A stretch of DNA of 11,157 nt from UBA685 sp049890115 (GTDB lineage Bacteria > Pseudomonadota > Alphaproteobacteria > Puniceispirillales > Puniceispirillaceae), in assembly GCA_049890115.1 (NCBI GenBank), contig JBMHCC010000014.1, forward strand, positions 1-11,157, read 5' to 3'. Below are positions 1 through 6,879 of the stretch, piece after piece. Made by a program: the position numbers and the translations under genes. Each line of letters starts with the position of its first letter. Position 1 is the stretch's first letter. The notes under the pieces are model-generated. The model saw nothing but the letters and a program-made list of their open reading frames with translations. It did not search any database and was not told where the DNA came from.

Positions 1-41
1 CTACACAGGCATCTTCTACACAGGCATCTTCTATACAGGCA
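1..41 (+). repeat. 15-base tandem repeat in the dnaX linker
   Basis: The unit CTACACAGGCATCTT occurs twice in succession (1-15 and 16-30). A third, diverged partial unit follows (CTATACAGGCA, 31-41). Because the unit is a multiple of three, the frame is kept and it encodes repeated Thr-Gln-Ala-Ser-Ser in the flexible linker of tau. More copies may lie left of the window. Confidence 0.85.
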
Positions 42-614
42 GCACCAGATAGCGGCAATGGTCAACCAATGATGCAAAATGCGCCTGTTTCATCATCACC
101 AGAAAATCTTGTATCATCACATGATGGCAGTGTGATGGTCACCATGCCAGCACCGCAAGAACAAATCATAACAGCAGATGAGCCAGTACCTTTGACATCT
201 CTTGGAGAGATTGTGGCGTTATTTGAGGCAAAAGGAGAGCTGATTCTGGCAGCGCAAATCCGCAATTTTGTGCGCCCTGTCACATTGCAAGAAGGGCATT
301 TGGAAATTGTCCTTGATGAGGGGGCACCTGATGATCTGCCATCAAAGATGGCAAAGCATCTCTCCAGCTTTCGTGGCCAGCCTTATCTGGTATCTCTTGG
401 CAGCAACAGCACTGCGCCAACATTACAAGAACAAGAACAAGAGCAGGAACAAGCTTTATTTCAGGAAATGGCAGAACATCCCGTTGTGGCGGCTATCCTG
501 GCAGAATTTGATGGGGCAGCTGTGACAAATATCATCGCTTTTGATGATAGGACATATGAGATGAACGCCGCTATGCCAGATGATAACGATACAACACAAA
601 CAGATGAATTTTAA
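1..614 (+). CDS. dnaX: DNA polymerase III subunit gamma/tau, C-terminal part (5' end outside window)
   Basis: The reading frame is open from the window edge (first whole codon at 3) to a TAA at 612-614, giving 203 residues of the C-terminal end. The ATG at 69 lies inside the frame and is not a real start. DnaX is the clamp-loader ATPase; its tau tail binds the polymerase alpha subunit and DnaB. The ATPase domains are upstream and not seen. Visible here are a low-complexity, Ser/Thr/Gln/Ala-rich linker, then a folded-looking block beginning LTSLGEIVALFEAKGE that resembles the C-terminal domain of alphaproteobacterial DnaX (FEAKGELILAAQI, later AEHPVVAAILAEF), and an acidic tail ending in DEF. 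The identification rests on this resemblance and on the ybaB and recR genes directly downstream, the classical dnaX-ybaB-recR order. Two short in-frame repeats lie in this part (3-41 and 426-452). Any internal frameshift site producing gamma would be upstream of the window. Confidence 0.88.
   Translation, partial: TQASSTQASSIQAAPDSGNGQPMMQNAPVSSSPENLVSSHDGSVMVTMPAPQEQIITADEPVPLTSLGEIVALFEAKGELILAAQIRNFVRPVTLQEGHLEIVLDEGAPDDLPSKMAKHLSSFRGQPYLVSLGSNSTAPTLQEQEQEQEQALFQEMAEHPVVAAILAEFDGAAVTNIIAFDDRTYEMNAAMPDDNDTTQTDEF
426..452 (+). repeat. CAAGAA-type hexanucleotide repeat in dnaX
   Basis: Four successive CAA/CAG-GAA/GAG codon pairs plus a final CAA encode an alternating run of Gln and Glu (QEQEQEQEQ). 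The first pairs are exact CAAGAA copies and the later ones differ only by synonymous changes. The run sits where DnaX homologues usually have a short TLxEQE-type segment, so slippage appears to have lengthened a naturally Gln/Glu-rich turn. Confidence 0.8.
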
Positions 615-625
615 ATAGGTGTGCT

Positions 626-949
626 ATGCGTAATTTCGCGTCCATGATGCAGAAAATGCAAGGCTTGCAAGGTAAGATGCAGGAAATGCAGGCAGAATTA
701 GAAGAGATGCAATTCTCAGCCACCCAAGCAGGTGGCCAGATCTCTGTCGCAGTGAATGGTAAAAAACAGATTATGTCTTTGGAAATTGCACCAGCTTTAA
801 TGGTGCCATCTGAAGCTGATCTGGTTGCTGATTTGATAAAAATTGCATTGAAAAATGCCACTGATATGGCAGAGGCAGAGCAGGCCAGACGTTTATCAGA
901 ACTAACAGGTGGTCTGCCAATCCCGCCTGGCATGAGCCTGCCTTTTTAA
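626..949 (+). CDS. ybaB: YbaB/EbfC family nucleoid-associated DNA-binding protein
   Basis: This 107-residue protein has the length and pattern of the YbaB/EbfC family: a Met/Gln-rich N-terminal helix with repeated MQ..M (MMQKMQGLQGKMQEMQ, residues 7-22), a central strand region with the GGQISVAVNG-type segment (residues 36-45), and a C-terminal helix followed by the Pro/Gly-rich end GGLPIPPGMSLPF. Family members form dimers that bind DNA and are nucleoid-associated; the exact cellular role is still unclear. The ATG at 626 is preceded by AGGTG at 617-621. The gene starts 11 bases after the dnaX stop and ends 2 bases before recR, so all three are almost certainly co-transcribed and recR may be translationally coupled to it. 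Confidence 0.93.
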   Translation: MRNFASMMQKMQGLQGKMQEMQAELEEMQFSATQAGGQISVAVNGKKQIMSLEIAPALMVPSEADLVADLIKIALKNATDMAEAEQARRLSELTGGLPIPPGMSLPF

Positions 950-951
950 CA

Positions 952-1560
952 ATGGCTATCCAGACACCACTTGATCAGCTGATAAAACGTCTTGCACGAT
1001 TGCCAGGATTTGGTCCGCGTTCAGCACGCCGTGCAGCTTTGCATCTTTTGAAACACAAACAAACCATGATGATCCCTCTTGCCGAAGAGATGGCTCATGT
1101 GGCTCATCAGGTGCGCACTTGTGTTGATTGCGGTAATTTGGACATGAATGATAAATGCCAAATTTGCCTTGATAGCAGACGTGATGATAGCCGCATTTGT
1201 GTACTGGAGGATGTCGCTGATTTATGGGCAATGGAACGTGCTGGCGTTTTTTCAGGTCGCTATTTTGTTCTTGGCGGCACTTTGAGCGCATTAGAAGGGC
1301 GGGGCCCAGCTGAGCTTGGTATTGATAGGCTGATAAATCGTATCACAGCTATTGCCACACAAGCTGATAAGGCAGAGCTGATCCTAGCCACATCTGCGAC
1401 TGTTGATGGTCAAACCACTGCCCATTATATCGCTGAAAGAGTGGCAGAATTGCCAGTGACTGTCAGCCGGCTTGCCCATGGCCTGCCTGTTGGTGGTGAG
1501 CTGAATTATCTTGATGAAGGCACATTGGCACAGGCGATGCGTGCCAGAACAAAACTATAA
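952..1560 (+). CDS. recR: Recombination mediator protein RecR
   Basis: This 202-residue protein is full length for RecR, which works with RecF and RecO to load RecA on gapped DNA. In order it shows a helix-hairpin-helix segment (LPGFGPRSARRAALHLL, residues 17-33), a four-cysteine zinc motif (C57, C60, C69, C72), a TOPRIM domain starting at ICVLED (82-87) with the GGTLSALEGRGP loop (108-119), and the C-terminal RLAHGLPVGGELNYLDEGTL segment (173-192) typical of the family. The ATG at 952 follows the ybaB stop by 2 bases and has no strong Shine-Dalgarno, suggesting coupling to ybaB. The last 14 bases including TAA are duplicated directly downstream. Recognition is secure. Confidence 0.97.
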   Translation: MAIQTPLDQLIKRLARLPGFGPRSARRAALHLLKHKQTMMIPLAEEMAHVAHQVRTCVDCGNLDMNDKCQICLDSRRDDSRICVLEDVADLWAMERAGVFSGRYFVLGGTLSALEGRGPAELGIDRLINRITAIATQADKAELILATSATVDGQTTAHYIAERVAELPVTVSRLAHGLPVGGELNYLDEGTLAQAMRARTKL

Positions 1561-1574
1561 GAACAAAACTATAA
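1547..1574 (+). repeat. Perfect 14-base tandem duplication across the recR stop codon
   Basis: GAACAAAACTATAA occurs at 1547-1560 and again at 1561-1574, immediately followed by GAAC, the start of a third copy. The first copy holds the last recR codons and the TAA stop. The second copy is in a different frame register, so reading through the stop would add about 13 codons before a TAG at 1600-1602. Confidence 0.95.
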
Positions 1575-1584
1575 GAACCAATTT

Positions 1585-1609
1585 AAAAGGCGTGAAATTT
1601 AGGCCTTTT
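1585..1609. terminator. Possible bidirectional terminator between recR and rmuC
   Basis: AAAAGGC (1585-1591) pairs perfectly with GCCTTTT (1603-1609) around an 11-base loop. The stem lies between two convergent genes and its A/T arms give a short U-run in either direction, which is the usual form of a shared bidirectional terminator. The stem has only three G-C pairs and overlaps the last codons of rmuC (stop at 1599-1601), so it may be weak. Confidence 0.45.
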
Positions 1610-2735
1610 CATCTGAGCTACTAAGCAATTCATTATGCCCGGTAAGGGCAGTTGCTGGTGCATCCTCAATCACGTCAAATTCGCCAATTTTCTGACCACG
1701 ATTAGTAATCTTACCTGTTGAGGTGCGGATATCTGAGATATCTTTTTGCGCCTGACCGAAATGCTTATCCAAATTATCAACACGTTTATCTAAGCGGATA
1801 ACATCTTCAATCAGCTTGATAATTTCAGCTTGGATGAGGGCTGTTTGTTCACGCATTCTGGCATCGCGTAAAATAGCACGCACTGTATTTAGCGTTGCCA
1901 TCATCGTGGTTGGTGAGACAATCCACACTCTGGCACGATAACTATCTTCAATGATATGTGGCAGATTGGCATGGATTTCAGCATAGACAGCTTCTGATGG
2001 CAAAAATAAACAAGCTGATTCAGATGTCTCACCAGGCAAGATATATTTATCTGCAATATCTTTCACATGGCCTTTGACAGCCAAACCAAGTGCTTTGCGC
2101 GCTGCTATTTTTTCTGGCTCATCACTGGCATTTTGTAGCTGATGCCATGCCTCAAGTGGAAATTTGGCATCAATCACAATATCACCTGGCGGATTTGGCA
2201 AGCGCAACACACAATCAGCGCGCTTATTATTGCTAAGTTGATGCTGAAAATAATAGGCATTTGGCGGTAAAACATTACGCACCAGATTTTCAAGCTGAAC
2301 CTCGCCAAAAGCACCACGCTCTGTCTTATTCGCCAGAATATTTTGCAAGCTTGATACATGGCTTGTGAGCTCTGTGATATGTTTGCTTGCCGCATCTATC
2401 ACTGCCAAACGCTCGCTCAAAGATTTCAGATTATCATGAGTTGATTGCGTTTGTGTTTGCAGGCTTTGTGAGACTCTATCTGTCAAAGAGGCAAGCGATG
2501 TTTCAAGCCTATTTGATAAAGCTGCTTCTTGTTTTTGGATCTGCTCTGCCATTGTGGCCTGATGGGTGGCACCTTGTTGCACCAATAATTCCAGCTGTGC
2601 TTTCAATGATGTAATAGCGGCATCCTCATTAGCAGATGCGCTGTCAGATTGCTGGCGTATTGATTGGCCTTTGATGAGTAACACCACCAAAATAGCTATC
2701 AAAACCATACAGATAATAAGGGCGATTTCGATCAT
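1599..2735 (-). CDS. rmuC: DNA recombination protein RmuC
   Basis: This 378-residue protein has the RmuC layout: an N-terminal membrane anchor (residues about 2-21, IEIALIICMVLIAILVVLLI), a long Gln/Ser-rich coiled-coil-like region (about 40-135), then the conserved RmuC domain. Within the domain GAFGEVQLENLV (141-152), RADCVLRLP (172-180) and IVIDAKFPLEAW (186-197) place acidic residues and a lysine (E145, D174, D189, K191) in the arrangement of a PD-(D/E)xK nuclease-like fold. RmuC limits DNA inversion at short inverted repeats in E. coli; its biochemical activity is not firmly established. The gene is convergent with recR and divergent from def. The ATG at 2735 keeps the anchor intact. It has only a GATAGGG stretch ending 1 base upstream, too close for a normal ribosome site, and a promoter-like pair lies just ahead of it. 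Confidence 0.93.
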   Translation of the reverse strand: MIEIALIICMVLIAILVVLLIKGQSIRQQSDSASANEDAAITSLKAQLELLVQQGATHQATMAEQIQKQEAALSNRLETSLASLTDRVSQSLQTQTQSTHDNLKSLSERLAVIDAASKHITELTSHVSSLQNILANKTERGAFGEVQLENLVRNVLPPNAYYFQHQLSNNKRADCVLRLPNPPGDIVIDAKFPLEAWHQLQNASDEPEKIAARKALGLAVKGHVKDIADKYILPGETSESACLFLPSEAVYAEIHANLPHIIEDSYRARVWIVSPTTMMATLNTVRAILRDARMREQTALIQAEIIKLIEDVIRLDKRVDNLDKHFGQAQKDISDIRTSTGKITNRGQKIGEFDVIEDAPATALTGHNELLSSSDEKA

Positions 2736-2740
2736 GCCCT

Positions 2741-2769
2741 ATCATAAACAGCAAAGGAAGAATGATCAA
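2741..2769 (-). promoter_or_regulatory. Possible rmuC promoter giving a leaderless or very short leader transcript
   Basis: On the minus strand TTGATC (2764-2769) is followed after 17 bases by TATGAT (2741-2746), a five-of-six match to the -10 consensus. The rmuC ATG begins 5 bases past the -10 box, so transcription would start at or next to the A of the start codon. The motifs are seen directly; their use is inference. Confidence 0.35.
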
Positions 2770-2772
2770 ATC

Positions 2773-2800
2773 TTGACGATGCTTTTACCAAGGCTATAAA
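2773..2800 (+). promoter_or_regulatory. Sigma-70-type promoter for def-fmt-truA
   Basis: TTGACG (2773-2778) and TATAAA (2795-2800) are separated by 16 bases, both five-of-six matches to consensus. Transcription would start near 2807, leaving a leader of about 44 bases before the def ATG. The box lies in the 115-base divergent spacer 2736-2850, with its -35 almost touching the -35 of the putative rmuC promoter on the other strand. The rest of the spacer shows nothing recognisable. Confidence 0.6.
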
Positions 2801-2850
2801 AAGACACATAGTTAGATGATAAGATTAGCTGCTAGTAAAAGAGTATCATT

Positions 2851-3354
2851 ATGGCGCGATTGCCAATTATCCATGTTCCAGATGATGTATTGCGAAAAAC
2901 AGCTCAGCCTGTGACGACTGTAACATCAGAGATTCGCCAGCTTTTAGATGATATGGCAGAGACCATGTATGATGCTCCTGGCATTGGGCTTGCTGCTAAT
3001 CAAATCGGGTCTCTGGAGCGTCTGATTGTGATGGATTGCGGTGATGATGATGCCCCTGAATTATGGCAAATGATCAATCCAGAGATTATCTGGGAATCTG
3101 AAGAGCAATCCAAATTAGAAGAAGGGTGTTTATCAATACCTGGCCATAATGCAGAGGTCACAAGACCAGCTAGCGTGCGTGCCCGCTATATGAATATTGA
3201 AGGTAACATCTGTGAAATGGAAGCAGATGGTCTTTTGGCTGCCTGTATCCAACATGAAATCGATCATTTAAATGGTGTGTTATTTATTGATCATCTCTCG
3301 CGCTTGAAAAAATCAATGATCTGGAAAAAAGTTCTGAAAGCTGCCCAGACCTAA
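2851..3354 (+). CDS. def: Peptide deformylase
   Basis: This 167-residue metalloenzyme removes the N-formyl group from the first methionine of new proteins at the ribosome. All three family motifs are present: GIGLAANQ (residues 44-51), EGCLS (91-95, metal ligand C93) and QHEIDH (134-139, ligands H135 and H139 with catalytic E136), followed by LNG. Length is normal for the family. The ATG at 2851 is preceded by AAAAGAG (2837-2843) at good spacing, and the N-terminal pattern (pI..PDxxLRkxaxPV) agrees with that start. It is first in a run with fmt, the enzyme that adds the formyl group, so the two opposing steps of the formyl cycle are encoded together. The 94 bases to fmt hold no promoter or terminator I can support. 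Confidence 0.97.
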   Translation: MARLPIIHVPDDVLRKTAQPVTTVTSEIRQLLDDMAETMYDAPGIGLAANQIGSLERLIVMDCGDDDAPELWQMINPEIIWESEEQSKLEEGCLSIPGHNAEVTRPASVRARYMNIEGNICEMEADGLLAACIQHEIDHLNGVLFIDHLSRLKKSMIWKKVLKAAQT

Positions 3355-3448
3355 TTGACCAGAATTAGCCTCATATCTTTGACGCTCACATCTATGCTAT
3401 GGTGAAAACCACAAATGATCGAGCGCGCAACATAACAAGAGCAGTATC

Positions 3449-4408
3449 GTGTCAGAGCAACGATTAAAAATTATTTTCATGGGAAGCCCTGATTTTGCCT
3501 GTCCCACCTTACAGGCATTATTAGCGCGCCATACGATCTGCCATGTCCTCACCCAGCCGCCACGCCCAGCTGGCAGAGGCATGAATGAGACCAAAACAGC
3601 TGTCGCAGAGCTAGCCGAAAAAAACAACATTCCCGTTAGCTGGCCAACATCCCTAAAAGACCCTGTGATAGAAAAGCAGCTAGCTGATATCGGGGCTGAT
3701 TTATTTGTGGTTGTGGCCTATGGCTTGTTATTGCCGAAAGCTGTGTTATCTCTGCCACGCCTTGGGTGCCTGAATGGCCATGCTTCATTATTGCCACGCT
3801 GGCGTGGTGCTGCCCCTATCCAAAGAGCGATTGAAGCAGGCGATATAGAAACTGGTAGCTGTGCTATGATGATGGAAGAAGGTCTTGATACCGGGCCTGT
3901 GATCTTATGCCAGAAAACACCTATTCATGATGATGATATAGCTGCCAGCCTGCATGACAGATTAGCTGATATTACTGCCGCAACTCTTCTTGAAGCGATT
4001 GACCAGCTTGCTAATGGCACAGCGATTATACAGCCGCAAAATGAAGAAGGCATCTGCTATGCCGCAAAAATCAAAAAGAGCGAGGCTGCGATTACGATTA
4101 GTGACGATGCCAGAGAGATTAAAAATCAAATCCATGCATTCTCTCCTTTTCCAGGTGCCTTTATTGAAGGGGCAAGCGGCAAGCGCTTAAAATGGCTGAT
4201 GGCAGCTTGTGATGATAACAGAACAGATAAACCAGCTGGCACCTATCTTGGTCAAGGGGCTGATGGCAGCCTACAAGTGGCTTGTGGCAATGGCAGTATC
4301 TTATCTATCAGGCGCCTTCAGCCAGCTGGCAGGAAAGCAATGACGGCAGCTGATTATTTGCGTGGCACCTCATTGGAAAAGGGCCAGAATTTACAGGCGC
4401 AAATCTGA
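3449..4408 (+). CDS. fmt: Methionyl-tRNA formyltransferase
   Basis: This 319-residue enzyme transfers a formyl group from 10-formyltetrahydrofolate to initiator Met-tRNA. The N-terminal domain starts with KIIFMGSPDFA (residues 7-17) and carries the cofactor and catalytic block LNGHASLLPRWRGAAPIQ (108-125) with N109 and H111, plus D147 in GLDTGP, which correspond to the catalytic Asn, His and Asp of the family. The C-terminal third (from about 205) contains the NQIHAFSPFPGAF-type segment of the tRNA-binding domain. The start is GTG at 3449: an in-frame stop lies upstream at 3416 with no ATG between, and the next ATG would remove the first strand of the fold. AAGAG at 3437-3441 can serve as ribosome site. 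Its TGA overlaps the truA ATG by one base (4408). Confidence 0.97.
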   Translation: MSEQRLKIIFMGSPDFACPTLQALLARHTICHVLTQPPRPAGRGMNETKTAVAELAEKNNIPVSWPTSLKDPVIEKQLADIGADLFVVVAYGLLLPKAVLSLPRLGCLNGHASLLPRWRGAAPIQRAIEAGDIETGSCAMMMEEGLDTGPVILCQKTPIHDDDIAASLHDRLADITAATLLEAIDQLANGTAIIQPQNEEGICYAAKIKKSEAAITISDDAREIKNQIHAFSPFPGAFIEGASGKRLKWLMAACDDNRTDKPAGTYLGQGADGSLQVACGNGSILSIRRLQPAGRKAMTAADYLRGTSLEKGQNLQAQI

Positions 4409-5181
4409 TGCAACGTTTTTTCATTACCATAGAATATGATGGCACAGGCTTGGTTGGCTGGCAAAGACAAGAAGAAGGGCAGTCTGTTCAGCAATTCTTA
4501 GAAGAGGCAGCGCAACAATTAACAGGCCAAGTGACCCCCATTCAAGGCTCAGGTCGCACAGATGCCGGCGTTCATGCCACTGGCCAAGTTGCCCATTTAG
4601 ATGTGCCTGATAAGTTCGATGCTAAAGCTGTTATGCTGGGTATCAATGCCAAATTAGCCACAAATCAGGTGCGGATTACCAAAGCCATCCCAGTATCAGA
4701 TGACGCCCATGCGCGATTTTCGGCCACCAGCCGTTCTTATCTTTATAAGATACTTAATCGGAAAATTGCCCCTGCCTTGCATCGTGATTTTATCTGGCAC
4801 ATGCCTTATCCGCTTGATGTGAATGCGATGCGCGAAGGTGCATCATATCTGATTGGCAAGCATGATTTTACCAGCTTTCGTGCGACCGCTTGTCAGGCGA
4901 AATCCCCAGTGCGTAGCATTGATAAGATTGTCATAGATAAAGATGGTGATGAGATTCATATCGCTGTTTTTGCCCCCTCATTTTTGCATCATCAAATCCG
5001 CAATATCACAGGCACGTTGGCAATGGTCGGCCGCGGCAAATGGCAGCCAGAGGATGTGAAATCAGCTTTGGAAGCAAAAGATAGGCGTGCTGGTGGTGAG
5101 ACCGCACCAGCGCATGGTCTTTATTTAACATCTATCAATTTTGATGAGGCTCTTATAGCGCGCCGCCAAGTGGCGCAATAA
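4408..5181 (+). CDS. truA: tRNA pseudouridine(38-40) synthase TruA
   Basis: This 257-residue protein, normal for TruA, converts uridines 38, 39 and 40 in the anticodon arm of many tRNAs to pseudouridine. The catalytic motif GSGRTDAGVHA (residues 47-57) contains the nucleophile D52. The N-terminus (FITIEYDGTGLVGWQRQ, 5-21) and the later HHQIRNITGTLAMVGRGKW segment are also typical. The ATG overlaps the fmt stop (TGATG), so translation is probably coupled and def-fmt-truA form one transcript. The last 29 bases overlap the end of the convergent membrane protein gene. Recognition is secure. Confidence 0.97.
   Translation: MQRFFITIEYDGTGLVGWQRQEEGQSVQQFLEEAAQQLTGQVTPIQGSGRTDAGVHATGQVAHLDVPDKFDAKAVMLGINAKLATNQVRITKAIPVSDDAHARFSATSRSYLYKILNRKIAPALHRDFIWHMPYPLDVNAMREGASYLIGKHDFTSFRATACQAKSPVRSIDKIVIDKDGDEIHIAVFAPSFLHHQIRNITGTLAMVGRGKWQPEDVKSALEAKDRRAGGETAPAHGLYLTSINFDEALIARRQVAQ
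5153..5181. other. 29-base tail-to-tail overlap of truA and the membrane protein gene
   Basis: The minus-strand stop (5153-5155) lies upstream of the truA stop (5179-5181), so both proteins share coding DNA at their C-termini. Inside the overlap GCGCC (5160-5164) can pair with GGCGC (5172-5176) around a 7-base loop, but no U-run follows on either strand, so I do not call a terminator. Coordinates of both stops are read directly. Confidence 0.8.
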
Positions 5182-5710
5182 TTCCGCTGGCGAAATTCAC
5201 CACCATATCAAGCAAGATACGCGCCAGAATAAAACCAACAGCTAATCCGCCAGTAATGCCCATTACATCCTTAATCAAATACCAGGTTCTTATCAAAAGC
5301 CAGATAACAACAGGTATCGTCAATAAATGGGCATTTGAATTTGGTGCTACCATTACCAGAAAAGCAATCATCCCAAAACAAGCTGCTTGAAAAGCAGTCA
5401 GCCACTGATAAGGGATGATAAATGCCAGAAACCGCTCACCCTTGCCAATCCGTCCCATCATGAATGACACCATGATGATATAAGCAACAGATGATATCAG
5501 CGCGATAATGGATAATTTTACAAAACCTGTTAGCCCGAATATTTGCGAGGCAAAGCTAGTTGCCAGAAGATGAATAATCCACGGCCCCCAAACTGATTGC
5601 CAGAAATGGGCAAGTGATGTGTCAAATAGCTCGTCAGGCCTGCCACGGCCGATGGCATAACGAAAAGCAGCACGCAAATTAGCTAGGATAAGAGCTGGTG
5701 ATAAATTCAT
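5153..5710 (-). CDS. Multi-pass membrane protein of unknown function, possibly Yip1-like
   Basis: I do not recognise this 185-residue protein with certainty. A soluble N-terminus of about 35 residues (NLRAAFRYAIGRGRPDELFD) is followed by five likely membrane segments at about 37-58, 63-86, 94-122, 127-147 and 152-174, with a short loop GRIGKGERF between the second and third. The size, helix number and the polar proline in the third segment (IIPYQW) recall small bacterial Yip1-domain proteins, but this is a guess from pattern. Coding is well supported: the ATG at 5710 overlaps the dapE stop as ATGA, GGTGA lies 6 bases upstream of it, and the frame is long and hydrophobic throughout. It is the last gene of the dap run and ends inside truA on the other strand. 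A role in the envelope or in transport linked to diaminopimelate is conceivable but not shown. Confidence 0.82.
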   Translation of the reverse strand: MNLSPALILANLRAAFRYAIGRGRPDELFDTSLAHFWQSVWGPWIIHLLATSFASQIFGLTGFVKLSIIALISSVAYIIMVSFMMGRIGKGERFLAFIIPYQWLTAFQAACFGMIAFLVMVAPNSNAHLLTIPVVIWLLIRTWYLIKDVMGITGGLAVGFILARILLDMVVNFASGIIAPLGGAL

Positions 5711-6873
5711 TTCATGTCACCATTAAGGCTTTGCAAAAAATTCTGATAAATCGCAGCCAGCGCATCAATATCAGCAATGGCCACATGTTCATCAATTTTA
5801 TGCATCGTTTGCCCAACCAACCCAAACTCTGCCACAGGGCACAGGTGACAAATAAAACGTGCATCAGATGTCCCGCCACCTGTTGATAAATCAGCTTGCC
5901 TGCCTGTCACATTTGCAATGGCATTTTGCAAAGCATCAAGATGATGATCAGGCTTTGTGATAAAGGGATGCGCATTACATATCCATTCCACTTCATATGT
6001 CGTACCATAATCATCAGCGATACGGGTGAAATGCTCTTGCAGCCAACCCATCAGACTATCTTGGCTATGTTCGGTATTAAAGCGGATATTAAACTGACCA
6101 AATGCCTTATTTGGGATCACATTACCAGCGGCATCTGGCACTTTCAGGTCAACAATTTCAGCACGTGATGGGTCAAAAAACGCATTGCCACCATCTAAAT
6201 CAGATGAATTCACAGGTGCCAGCATCGCCATCAAAGAAGGAACAGGATTATTTGCCAAATGGGGATAGGCCACATGACCTTGCATACCGGTTACGGTCAG
6301 CTTGCCTGTTAGAGAGCCGCGCCTGCCATTTTTAATCACCGTGCCCATCATCTCAGGGTTTGTTGGCTCACCGACAAGGCAAAAATCAGGCTTCACACCT
6401 TGTTCTTGTAACCAGTCAACCAGCTTCACTGTGCCAAATTGGGCAACACCTTCTTCATCACCCGTGATAATCAACGTTAATTCAGGGACGGCAATATCAG
6501 CATCATCACAGGCTTTAACAGCTGCGATAAAACAGGCAATACCGCCTTTCATATCAGCGGCACCTCGCCCATATAGCATCCCATCAGCAATCGTGCCGGC
6601 AAAAGGCGCATGTGACCATGCTGCCTCATCACCCACTGGCACAACATCTGTATGACCAGCAAAGGCAATATGGCTTTGCTGGCCTTGGCGATGTGCTATC
6701 AGATTATCAATGCGTTCTGCCCCTTCACCAAAGGCAAGGCGCGTTACCACAAATCCCATATCACCTAATTCTGCTTCCAACAGATCAAGCGCACCACCTT
6801 CCAGCGGTGTCACTGATGGACATTGAATAAGGCGCCTTGTTAAATCACAGGCATAGGACAGGGTATCGCTCAC
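5707..6873 (-). CDS. dapE: Succinyl-diaminopimelate desuccinylase
   Basis: This 388-residue M20-family zinc hydrolase cleaves N-succinyl-LL-diaminopimelate to LL-diaminopimelate and succinate, a step in lysine and peptidoglycan precursor synthesis. Metal and catalytic residues line up with the E. coli enzyme: H74 and D76 in FAGHTDVVPVGD, D107 in YGRGAADMKGG, the pair E140-E141 in TGDEEG, E169 in VGEPT, and H358 near the end (TMHKIDEH). The segment around GGGTSDARF is also typical. The start is GTG at 6871-6873, 6 bases after the dapD stop; no in-frame ATG lies close downstream, and the conserved N-terminus (LTRRLIQCPSVTP) requires this start. A GCGGGA stretch inside the dapD end may act as ribosome site. 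The 3' end overlaps the next gene by 4 bases, indicating a shared transcript. Confidence 0.96.
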   Translation of the reverse strand: MSDTLSYACDLTRRLIQCPSVTPLEGGALDLLEAELGDMGFVVTRLAFGEGAERIDNLIAHRQGQQSHIAFAGHTDVVPVGDEAAWSHAPFAGTIADGMLYGRGAADMKGGIACFIAAVKACDDADIAVPELTLIITGDEEGVAQFGTVKLVDWLQEQGVKPDFCLVGEPTNPEMMGTVIKNGRRGSLTGKLTVTGMQGHVAYPHLANNPVPSLMAMLAPVNSSDLDGGNAFFDPSRAEIVDLKVPDAAGNVIPNKAFGQFNIRFNTEHSQDSLMGWLQEHFTRIADDYGTTYEVEWICNAHPFITKPDHHLDALQNAIANVTGRQADLSTGGGTSDARFICHLCPVAEFGLVGQTMHKIDEHVAIADIDALAAIYQNFLQSLNGDMK

Positions 6874-6879
6874 TTTGGT

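Noticed and set aside
571..933. Open frame of 120 codons on the minus strand across ybaB
   Set aside because: It lies wholly antisense to ybaB and the dnaX end, which are confidently recognised, and its translation shows no family pattern.
3379..3403. TTGACG followed by TATGGT as a promoter ahead of fmt
   Set aside because: The spacing is about 13 bases, too short for a sigma-70 promoter, and no better -10 box exists at 16-18 bases. fmt is more simply transcribed with def.
6302..6655. Open frame of 117 codons on the plus strand
   Set aside because: It is antisense to dapE, whose catalytic residues are intact; the Pro/Ser/Thr-rich translation is typical of a shadow frame.
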